This document shows positions 54,961 through 64,000 of a DNA stretch of 64,000 nt, piece after piece; the stretch's first letter is position 1; every line of letters begins with the position of its first letter. The position numbers were made by a program, and so were the translations under genes. Source of the DNA: Daphnia carinata (lineage: Eukaryota > Arthropoda > Branchiopoda > Diplostraca > Daphniidae); assembly GCF_022539665.2 (NCBI RefSeq), contig NC_081336.1, positions 10,640,778-10,704,777 on the forward strand, read 5' to 3'. The notes under the pieces were generated by a model that searched no databases, was not told where the DNA came from, and was given only the letters and a program-made list of their open reading frames with translations.

Positions 54961-56905
54961 TTGATTAAAAGACGTGTACCATAAACACCAAGCATTCTGT
55001 GGGCTTCACTTCTAAAACACACTCAGGGATGAAAACGTACAGAAGCACCATTAGTTTTTCTTAAGTTTTCCATTGGAATATGACATATTTAACAGAAACT
55101 TTCGAACACAGCTTTCACCGTTCACACTTAGTCAGCAAGTAAATAGTGACACAGCAGCGTCATCTTGTTTTCCAATTAACAACCGAAAAATTCATCAAAA
55201 TTGAAAATATTGCTTTTTTGAGACGGGAACTGCATTGATGTGAACTCTTTAAACATACTTTTAGATCGTGAATCACTCACACACAATCACATTTTTTCAC
55301 TGACTTTTATTTATTTATCCAAAAACCTAGATATTTCTAGGAAAATACATGATTTGGGTTCACAGTTCAACAAGGATGCTGATTGCGCTTCACACACATC
55401 TAGAAATTTCGCAAGTTGACGTATCTCTGGATTGTTAGCTAGTCAACATCTGCATGATAATACACTTTTCTTTTTTTTTTGAACAGCTGCAATGGTATTT
55501 CGGTCATAAGTTCCACGGAAAAATTTCTCCATTGAGGCAAGAACGCCAATTGTGCGTTATCTTGTGCCTATTTTCAATTAAATGGATACGCCGTCACTTT
55601 TCTGATCGGAAGAGCTCACTTTGGCCTGGAATATTGTTTTGAATGGTGTAATTAGTATACATTGCATACATTAAATTGGATCAATTACTTTTTGGCATAC
55701 GTTCAATTGTGTGATGCTGTCAAACCGTCGACAGGCGGTATCTAAAGGAGGAAATCAGCTACGAGCTTGCGGACTCTAAACAAACGCAAAACTAATAAAA
55801 AATTATAAAGATAGCCTGAAACCAAATTGTAAAGAAAATTAATTTTAGTTTCCAGCACTTCATCAATCAAACATCGTCAACGTTGGCACAGGTGATTTTT
55901 CCATGTTCATTGTTTCAGGTCACCAATTTCTACTATATGATTCAAGAGGAAATGAGGTTACACGAACAGAAAATTAACCATACAATTCAACTGATAGATA
56001 AAAACACCATGATGCGTGGAAGTGAAATACACCACATCACAACTGTTAAAACTGTCAGAACATTCACCACCCATGCAAAACATTTTCTGATTCATTGATC
56101 TTCATCACCTAGCCTATACCACGAAAACCAAACACAATTAGTGCATAACGTTTTGCTGATGAAAGCTAACATATACCTGACAAATTTACTGCAGACCAGC
56201 AATTCCTGATGGACTCCCACACAACATTCCAGATAAACAAAACAGTAGTTATTCCTAAACAAACATCTTGCAATAGTGGTCAATATAATGCAGTAACTGG
56301 TAAACATAAAATCTCACATGAACAACAAATGTGAACGGAACCATTCGAAAATGAGGTAAACAATTTCAAAAATGAATTTGCACAAAAAGGATTTTAACTA
56401 AAACACTACCAGAGAACGAAGTTTTTCCTTCCACCTTTTCCTAATTTTAAAATCAATTAAAGAAACATAATTGTTAAGCAAATCTCACTGTGTACCTTTT
56501 TGTTGGTTGAATTTGGGAATGGCTTACTAGTTGGAATAAGTTTTTTTCTTTTACCCCAGATTTGCTTTCCGGGCAGCGCACTTCCAACTTTTTCTGCTGA
56601 TCACAGTATCTGCATGACCCGCTGCAGAATTATCGCAAGTGAAGAGGAAATCGGGTCACAGATACAAAGGGACACAGGTACACGTTTATTTTCTTTAAAT
56701 ACCATAACGAGTGAAATAAACGAATCCGAAGAGCTTCGGTAATCATTCCAACTACCATAATTTTTTTGGCACTGAGCCTCCGTCAATTTTCTTTCCCAAT
56801 CCTTTATAATTAAGAATCTGCCTTTAGAAAAATAAAACAAGAATCAGTGTAAATTTCTTGTCAATTGAATTACCTAAAACTGTGGAATCCTAGAGACATA
56901 ATATT
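54961..56905. other. intergenic, no gene recognised
   Basis: AT-rich. The small open frames (for example 55,454, 55,883, 56,500) show no family signature or paired splice sites. No repeat that I can see. Confidence 0.4.
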
Positions 56906-57190
56906 CTACAAACTCTTTGAATCCCTTGAAAGCAGAAAAATTTCTGCTAAAAGGTCCACGTTAGCCAGATACAGGTCAACTGGTACTTCCTTTTCGACTG
57001 GCATTGGCAGTGATAAATAACAAGTAGGATCAAATGCAACTGAGACCTCATCAGACCCCATACAAACCAAAGCCAATTTCAATACCCAACTAAAGAGATC
57101 TACTACTACAGAATCTATCTGTATTCTACTTATGATAAAATACCCAACATTCATGTGCAGCTTCCTGAAAAATAAAATGAGTTGGAACAC
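56906..57190 (-). pseudogene. Ubiquitin-specific protease (USP4/15-like) fragment
   Basis: The frame includes RIQIDSVVVDLFSWVLKLALVC and SVAFDPTCYLSLPMPVEKE, which match the segment of USP4/USP11/USP15-type deubiquitinases around the zinc-binding CxxC and FDPxCYLSLPLP motif. The second Cys of the expected CxxC is lost (VCMGSDEV), as is the usual QGQ. No catalytic Cys or His box nearby, so a single degraded exon. Family assignment is from remembered motifs. Confidence 0.55.
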
Positions 57191-57730
57191 AAGTGAACCT
57201 TGCTAATAAAAATTTGTAGCTATTTCACCTATATTTTGTCAGTGTCCATCGATGCAAGACTTCTTCAAAATCGGATTCAGATGTTCGTCTAAGCCCCCCA
57301 GAACAACGTAGAGTAGTTCTCGCGAAGCAGGGTGCTGGTATCCGGGAAACTGCAGAGCAAATCTACCGACTTGCAACTTACCCAATTCAAAATCGTTACG
57401 ATGCACAAGTTAAAAACCTAGCTTTTACAAAGCAAGTAAATGGTATACCTTAAATACACTCGAAGGTAATGCATGGTCACCTTGGTAAGGTGTCCGCCAG
57501 ACCACATCGTTCGTACAAGATGGCGCCGAGCATTTGCATTTCCTCCCTTGGATTTCATCTACAAAAATAAAGGTCTACCACGTTCGGCTGCCGTGATATA
57601 ACTAGCCGCTACGACGCCATGATAAATGTGGCCATCAGCAGCTCAGCTCAGCACAGCACCTGGGCCACCTAGCGACTAGCCCCCTACGAGCCTAAAGCAA
57701 ATATTTTGTTTGAGAAATAAGACTTTAATT
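57191..57730. other. intergenic with one exon-like stretch
   Basis: Plus strand about 57,250-57,436 is open (LSPPEQRRVVLAKQGAG, ATYPIQNRYDAQVKNLAF) and ends at a donor-like AAAGCAA/GTAAAT. I do not recognise it. The rest up to the A-rich run at 57,730 shows nothing. Confidence 0.3.
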
Positions 57731-58156
57731 GAATAAAAAAAAAAAATTTTTTAATGGGATGGGAAGAAAAAAAATCTAGGTATTGAAATAAACCACAAAA
57801 AAAAAAAAAAAAAAAGAAAGACTAAGAACTTAATCTAATTAATTCAATGTGCGTTGGTTCGTACGATGTTTCGTCGACTGGATCATTCGCAACAACGTGA
57901 CTTTTCTAATAACTTATACATCTACTTACTAATGCCATCAACTTTCGTTTTTCAAAATACGGAATTACATGACATCACGTATTTTACCGCCTGCTCCCTC
58001 CGAGACTCTTACGGCGCTATACACCATTTTTATTAAAATCTTTTGGTTATGGGGAACTTACTGAACAATGAGTCGTGTAATTTATTGTTTCCAATCTATT
58101 TTACAAAAGCCAAGCCACTACCTGTATGCACCATCATTGACGAGAGCGGTAGGTTG

Positions 58157-59656
58157 TCAGGGTAGGCTGAATCTTTCCATAAGTTTACCCTGTTCCGTGA
58201 GATTTTTTCTAACTTTTGTCCTCATATAATAGACGGGGCAATCTCGGCTAAATGTGGCAAACGATTAGTATTAAGTATGTAACATGATTAGGATATCACT
58301 CAAACTATTTACTTGCAACAAAGAATCTCTTCGTTGAGACTTCCCTGGCACCGTTGACATTCTGTCCATAAACGATTAAACTTCTCTTCGAGAGCATAAA
58401 GTTGGCCAATTTCCCTCTGGTAGAACTCCGATTCTTTCGGCTTGCAAAATCTGTTTAAATTGGAACAGCAATTTTAACAAACATCGCCGAGATAGGCAGA
58501 AATTAGACTTACTTGCATACAGCACTATCGTCTGGAAGGACGGTTTTGCATCCAACACAGGTGGATTTGCGTGTGGTAAAGCTAGCCAATCCACCAATTT
58601 TTGAAGTAACAAATGAAGGCGTCCGGGTATGGTAACCATCTACAATACGGAATACAAACCGTTCAATTATGTCAAGCAAATAAAGGCGATAAGTCCATGT
58701 TTACGTAGCAACAATGATTCCGCTTTAGATCCAAGTATGGGTTCCAAAATCCGAACAAGGGGTTTTGAAAGCTGATTTTCCAAATGGTATGGGGCATCAA
58801 TAGGTACGCTGTATTCCATTACAAAAATAGGGTTTACCGTCTAAAGAAGACGTATGAAAACTTAATAGTTCATGAGAAATTTGAAATCCAAAGACGAATC
58901 TTGAGGTAGGCTGGTGTACTTTTAGCGGCTGCGATAATGACATACGGAACTCGATCCCCTAATTTTGGGGTTGTACCAGCATCTCGCTTACGCATCTTGT
59001 GAGCTAGTTCCACATGTGCCTGTTTGCTGGCGTAGTCTTTATCTGTTTTAGTCAGCTCCTTTTTAATAAAAGAAAGCAAACGGATAAAATCACAGTATTC
59101 CAAAACATAGTTACGCCTACCTTGGTAATCATCAGAAGTGAGATATCGACTTTGTTGCGCAGCAAGTCGAAAATAGATTGTTTGGCGTATTCTAGTGCTC
59201 CATCCGGATCTCTAAGAGAAAATATCAAAACCTCAAACTTTGAATACTAAAACTGATGACTTTTTGTTTACCGATCAATCAAACTTTTCTGCAGACCAGC
59301 TATTGATAAGATTGGCAACGAGTTGACAATTATCACGACGAACAGTTTCTAAACCCTTCCAATCCATTTTGTCAAACTTTTCAGGTTTGGTCCAATACAA
59401 TCCTGGATACCTGTGAAGACAGAAACAGACAGTGCAACTGGTATCTCATCTAACAAGTCTTTATAAATCAGAACCGTAATTACCTCTTTTCGTTGATCAA
59501 TAAATAGGGGTAATAGACTTTTTCGAATTCCAAATTAATGGGTTTGACAAATTTTGCCGACACAAATGCGGCAGCTTCTCGGCCTAATTCCATGGCTTCG
59601 GCCACCGTGGGTACACCGAATTTCACCATTACGGAATCTGTGTTACCATAGATTAC
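58157..59656 (-). pseudogene. POLD1: POLD1 fragment, left palindrome arm
   Basis: Exons on the minus strand: 59484-59656, 59272-59410, 59121-59211, 58900-59058, 58705-58840, 58513-58639, 58313-58450, 58157-58247, giving the polymerase motif-C strand onward ([49 protein letters not shown]) down to the stop. Breaks: an extra G in AGCTGGTCTGCAG of exon 59272-59410, and a lost splice donor after the ELTK exon (AAG/ATTCG instead of AAG/GTTCG). The catalytic D-T-D is kept as NTDS. The 3' part, extending left to about 57,730, matches 8,420-9,757. Confidence 0.85.
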
Positions 59657-60567
59657 CTGACGTGACACTAATTGAGAAAATCCTCGAGTCGCCCCGCGGT
59701 CGCGACAAGAGTATTGCACCCAGCTTGAAGATTTGACCGATGATGGCTCGTGACAGTTCCTTGATATATGACAGATTTTAAAACCGAATTGTAGGAGAAT
59801 TTACACGCCCCGCGGTGAATTTGAATCGAAAATTCACGAGTGCGTGCGACAATTACAACTTCTGGCTTTTGAACCATGGCGGGGATGCACCAGAAACACC
59901 TTGTTCTAACAATATGTTCATAAACGGTACCAAGTACGCCGCCTATATGAAAAAATGTGAAATTTTAGATGACTTAATCAACGAATGTCACGAAGGGTTT
60001 CTTGAGTATCTTAAATGCAATTGGACCTTTTCGTAGTCGCAATCACAGACGTGCCCACTCAAAATTACTTTTACCTCAACTTACCCAGTTCATATCGACC
60101 CATTCGAATCAAGTTAGTACGAAGGCATCAAGGTTTCAAAATTACACAGCGTTCATTAATTGGATTACCGTTTTGCCGGAGCCCGTGACAGCACAAGTAA
60201 TCAAATCTCTTTTGGCAAGAATATCTGCAACTGAAGCTTTCTGTATAGGTGTTGATTTTATGTAGCCAGCAATCTTAATGTTTTGAAGTAGTAGTGGGCG
60301 CAGGCCGGCTTCTTCGAATGATGTTATTTATCGAGGTACATCTTTTCTGTAACCTAAAGCAAATCCAAATAGATATTTTCAAAACATAAACTACTGTTTC
60401 GAAAAATGGTTTACCTGGAGGACGACTTTATCAAAATTGTTAAAGTGTTCCCCACAGACGATCCCCTTAAACAGTTCCTTTTCATCGCATGTCACAGCTT
60501 CTGGAATGTATTGTTCACGCAGCTTTCCGTCGATTCATCAATAGATTCGGGCAGCATTTCGAGGTGT
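59657..60567 (-). pseudogene. vasa: Vasa-like helicase fragment, left palindrome arm
   Basis: Mirror copy of 61,911-62,825: last zinc knuckle, the acidic linker, Q motif and motif I (TGSGKT), and TREFSIQI for motif Ia, ending near [11 protein letters not shown]. The stop before TSFEEAG is present as in the copy at 35.3 kb. Joined at one end to POLD1 and at the other to SLC18B1. Confidence 0.75.
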
Positions 60568-61127
60568 GGCCGGACTCGGCTGGAGATTCGGGCTGAGAAA
60601 TAGTTAATCATGGAAACTCACCGACATCCACGACGGAATAAGTAAACGATGTTGTCCTCGTAGATATGGCATCCACTGTCATGTCATCCCCGTCGGATTT
60701 GCCGTCCCCTTTCTTGCACTTTGGTAACATGAAGCAAATGGTTGCTAGTCCCTATAGAAGGAAATAAACAATACATCTAATTATTTGTTCATAGTCATTT
60801 TTGCACAAAACTTACCACTGTAATTTGGACAGAGAAGACGACGATAGCCGTCATTTGGAAACCAATGTGGTCCACTACAATGCCAGTCCCAGCGCGTAAA
60901 ACAAAACGCCCAGCACCACTAAGAGACGACCATATACCGGCAACAAGCCCGTGAGTACTGGGATTATCCGGATAACCAGCATGTCTATTATCAAAACGAA
61001 AAAAAAAAAAGAAATGAAAACTGGTACAGTAAATTGATTTTTTTAAATGTGGCTTACATAGCTTCTCTCATGGCATCAACGACCCCCGAAACTTTTTGCC
61101 CTGAAACGCAACTCCACTTTGTGCCAA
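60568..61127 (-). pseudogene. SLC18B1-like fragment, left palindrome arm (copy C)
   Basis: Exon 10 from about 60,568 (cut within the QPESPAES part) to 60,753, exon 9 about 60,818-60,984, and part of exon 8 (61,050-61,127). Exon 9 has the uninterrupted CACATTGG version. Exon 8 is altered (GTTTCAGGGC). It stops at GTGCCAA, where sequence of opposite sense begins. Confidence 0.75.
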
Positions 61128-61910
61128 CAGTATAGCCAGCCCTATTTGGGGATACTTGTGCGATCGCCGAGGACCTGTTAAGCTCTGCCTTTTTTCCAGT
61201 ACCATGATCGGAGCCTTGTCCATATTTTTGCTGGGGCGTTTTCCCTTCGTTCCTATTGATCGGTACTTTTGATTTCAATTCTCAAATTCAAACCGTTTAA
61301 CTAGTATCATTATTTGATTTTATTTTAGAAATCTAGCTGTTGTCGGTATCGCATTGGCACAAAGTGGAGTTGCTTGCAGGGCAACAAGTTTCGGGGAAAG
61401 TCGTTGATGCCATGAGAGAAGCTATGTAAGGTACATTTTAAAAAATCAATTTACTGTACCAGTATTCATTTCTTTTTTTTTTTCGTTTTGATAATAGACA
61501 TGCTGGTTATCCGGATAATCCCAGTACTCACGGGCTTGTTGACGGTATATGGTCGTCTCTTAGTGGTGCTGGGCGTTTTGTTTTACGCGCTGGGACTGCA
61601 TTGTAGTGGACCACATTGGTTTCCAAATGACGGCTATCGTCGTCTTCTCTGTCCAAATTACAGTGGTAAGTTTTGTGCAAAAATGACTATTAACAAATAA
61701 TTAGATGTATTGTTTATTTCCTTCTATAGGGACTAGCAACCATTTGCTTCATGTTACCAAAGTGCAAGAAAGGGGACGGCAAATCCGACGGGGATGACAT
61801 GACAGTGGATGCCATATCTACGAGGACAACATCGTTTACTTATTCCGTCGTGGATGTCGGTGAGTTTCCATGATTAACTATTTCTCAGCCCGAATCTCCA
61901 GCCGAGTCCG
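61121..61910 (+). pseudogene. SLC18B1-like fragment, right palindrome arm (copy D)
   Basis: Plus strand: part of exon 7 (61,121-61,262: NSIASPIWGYL, then SIFLLGRFPFVPID), exon 8 (about 61,329-61,432), exon 9 (about 61,498-61,664), exon 10 (about 61,729-61,910). Exon 7 exists only here, forming most of the unpaired middle. Exon 8 carries several small indels. It fuses after GCCGAGTCC to the vasa-like zinc knuckle (GGCCACACCTCG). Confidence 0.75.
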
Positions 61911-62825
61911 GCCACACCTCGAAATGCTGCCCGAATCTATTGATGAATCGACGGAAAGCTGCGTGAACAATACATTCCAGAAGCTGTGACATGCGATGAA
62001 AAGGAACTGTTTAAGGGGATCGTCTGTGGGGAACACTTTAACAATTTTGATAAAGTCGTCCTCCAGGTAAACCATTTTTCGAAACAGTAGTTTATGTTTT
62101 GAAAATATCTATTTGGATTTGCTTTAGGTTACAGAAAAAGATGTACCTCGATAAATAACATCATTCGAAGAAGCCGGCCTGCGCCCACTACTACTTCAAA
62201 ACATTAAGATTGCTGGCTACATAAAATCAACACCTATACAGAAAGCTTCAGTTGCAGATATTCTTGCCAAAAGAGATTTGATTACTTGTGCTGTCACGGG
62301 CTCCGGCAAAACGGTAATCCAATTAATGAACGCTGTGTAATTTTGAAACCTTGATGCCTTCGTACTAACTTGATTCGAATGGGTCGATATGAACTGGGTA
62401 AGTTGAGGTAAAAGTAATTTTGAGTGGGCACGTCTGTGATTGCGACTACGAAAAGGTCCAATTGCATTTAAGATACTCAAGAAACCCTTCGTGACATTCG
62501 TTGATTAAGTCATCTAAAATTTCACATTTTTTCATATAGGCGGCGTACTTGGTACCGTTTATGAACATATTGTTAGAACAAGGTGTTTCTGGTGCATCCC
62601 CGCCATGGTTCAAAAGCCAGAAGTTGTAATTGTCGCACGCACTCGTGAATTTTCGATTCAAATTCACCGCGGGGCGTGTAAATTCTCCTACAATTCGGTT
62701 TTAAAATCTGTCATATATCAAGGAACTGTCACGAGCCATCATCGGTCAAATCTTCAAGCTGGGTGCAATACTCTTGTCGCGACCGCGGGGCGACTCGAGG
62801 ATTTTCTCAATTAGTGTCACGTCAG
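61911..62825 (+). pseudogene. vasa: Vasa-like helicase fragment, right palindrome arm
   Basis: Zinc-knuckle remnant GHTSKCCPN, then EQYIPEAVTCDEKELF and NNFDKVVLQ (linker missing from the 35-kb copy), intron, VTEKDVPR followed by TAA, TSFEEAGLRPLLLQNIK, STPIQ, TGSGKT, and after a second intron the TREFSIQI stretch. It breaks after [11 protein letters not shown], and about 15 bp later POLD1 begins. Same exons and introns as the 35-kb copy, so a DNA-level duplicate, not retrocopy. Confidence 0.75.
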
Positions 62826-64000
62826 GTAATCTATGGTAACACAGATTCCGTAATGGTGAAATTCGGTGTACCCACGGTGGCCGAAGCCATGGAATTAGGC
62901 CGAAAAGCTGCCGCATTTGTGTCGGCAAAATATATCCAACCCATTAATTTGGAATTCGAAAAAGTCTATTACCCCTATTTATTGATCAACGAAAAGAGGT
63001 AATTACGGTTCTGATTTATAAAGACTTGTTAGATGAGATACCAGTTGCACTGTCTGTTTCTGTCTTCACAGGTATCCAGGATTGTATTGGACCAAACCTG
63101 AAAAGTTTGACAAAATGGATTGTAAGGGTTTAGAAACTGTTCGTCGTGATAATTGTCAACTCGTTGCCAATCTTATCAATAGCTGGTCTGCAGAAAAGTT
63201 TGATTGATCGGTGAACAAAAAGTCATCAGTTTTAGTATTCAAAGTTTGAGGTTTTGATATTTTCTCTTAGAGATCCGGATGGAGCACTAGAATACGCCAA
63301 ACAATCTATTTTCGACTTGCTGCGCAACAAAGTCGATATCTCACTTCTGATGATTACCAAGGTAGAGCGTAACTATGTTTTGGAATACTGTGATTTTATC
63401 CGTTTGCTTTCTTTTATTAAAAAGGAGCTGACTAAAACAGATAAAGACTACGCCAGTAAACAGGCACATGTGGAACTAGCTCACAAGATGCGTAAGCGAG
63501 ATGCTGGTACAACCCCAAAATTAGGGGATCGAGTTCCGTATGTCATTATCGCAGCCGCTAAAAGTACACCAGCTTACCTCAAGGTTCGTCTTTGGATTTC
63601 AAATTTCTCATGAACTATTAAGTTTTCATACGTCTTCTTTAGACGGAAAACCCTATTTTTGTAATGGAATACAGCGTACCTATTGATGCCCCATACCATT
63701 TGGAAAATCAGCTTTCAAAACCCCTTGTTCGGATTTTGGAACCCATACTTGGATCTAAAGCGGAATCATTGTTGCTACGTAAACACGGACTTATCGCCTT
63801 TATTTGCTTGACATAATTGAACGGTTTGTATTCCGTATTGTAGATGGTTACCATACCCGGACGCCTTCATTTGTTACTTCAAAAATTGGTGGATTGGCTA
63901 GCTTTACCACACGCAAATCCACCTGTGTTGGATGCAAAACCGTCCTTCCAGACGATAGTGCTGTATGCAAGTAAGTCTAATTTCTGCCTATCTCGGCGAT
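62826..64000 (+). pseudogene. POLD1: POLD1 fragment, right palindrome arm (runs off window)
   Basis: Plus-strand exons 62826-62998, 63072-63210, 63271-63361, 63425-63583, 63643-63778, 63844-63970. The best preserved of the three copies: all visible GT/AG sites are kept. Still carries the extra G (AGCTGGTCTGCAG at about 63,180) that shifts the frame before the exon end, so it is not translatable as is. The last two coding exons should lie beyond the window. Confidence 0.85.

Larger units (their letters stand above)
58482..64000. repeat. Large palindrome, arms over 2.6 kb, centre near 61,241
   Basis: Left arm 58,482-61,127 is the reverse complement of 61,354-64,000 (window end) with few differences; paired coordinates sum to about 122,482. 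The unpaired middle (61,128-61,353) is 226 bp. The right arm reaches the window edge, so it may pair further with the left side down to about 57,730. Each arm holds SLC18B1, vasa-like and POLD1 fragments in that order from the centre. Confidence 0.93.

Noticed and set aside
61054-61278. Minus-strand 74-residue frame at the palindrome centre
   Set aside because: Antisense reading of SLC18B1 exons 7 and 8 across the fold-back joint; not a gene.

Overview
The window reads as nuclear DNA of an arthropod, most likely a cladoceran crustacean such as Daphnia. This is inference from gene content: a vasa-type DEAD-box helicase with CCHC zinc knuckles, SLC18B1-like transporter paralogues, short GT-AG introns of about 60-225 bp, and dominance of BEL/Pao retrotransposons. 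No gene here looks like an intact conserved host gene. It is a repeat-rich, rearranged region holding broken gene copies, transposons and a long satellite. One 100-N assembly gap lies at 31,395-31,494.

Left part (1-9,757): a decayed SLC18B1-like (MFS) gene on the minus strand (about 1,769-3,948); an unbroken 435-residue ORF with a retropepsin-like fold signature and a charged helical tail (4,640-5,947); a second partial SLC18B1 copy (7,546-8,221) inside a duplicated block; and the 3' exons of a DNA polymerase delta catalytic subunit (POLD1) pseudogene that stop dead at a BEL LTR.

Centre (9,758-31,394): two nearly identical BEL/Pao elements in the same orientation, each followed by arrays of one 70-bp satellite (about 20 and about 88 monomers). 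Each element is broken at different places. Neither has a target-site duplication, and one LTR/satellite joint lies in a shared TCAGT.

After the gap (31,495-43,845): a truncated second copy of the retropepsin-like gene with its 3' flank, a possible ELYS-like ORF, a cluster of CTCF-consensus-like motifs, a vasa-like pseudogene, a 443-bp-arm inverted repeat, a 60-nt near-perfect hairpin, two tRNA-like A/B-box sequences and a 23-bp minisatellite.

Nested transposons (43,846-about 54,960): a full-length BEL/Pao element (44,896-53,550, 2,051-codon unbroken gag-pol ORF, 306-bp LTRs, CAGTG target duplication) sits inside a non-LTR retrotransposon whose RT and RNase H halves lie on either side. Its leader carries five regularly spaced CTCF-like motifs.

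Right end (57,730-64,000): a large palindrome centred near 61,241. Each arm is a chimera, in the same order, of SLC18B1 3' exons, a vasa-like helicase fragment and POLD1 exons. The fold-back joint lies in a 7-bp microhomology (GTGCCAA), and both arms share an older POLD1 frameshift. The chimeric palindrome, the retropepsin-like pair and the CTCF-like motif clusters are the observations most worth following.
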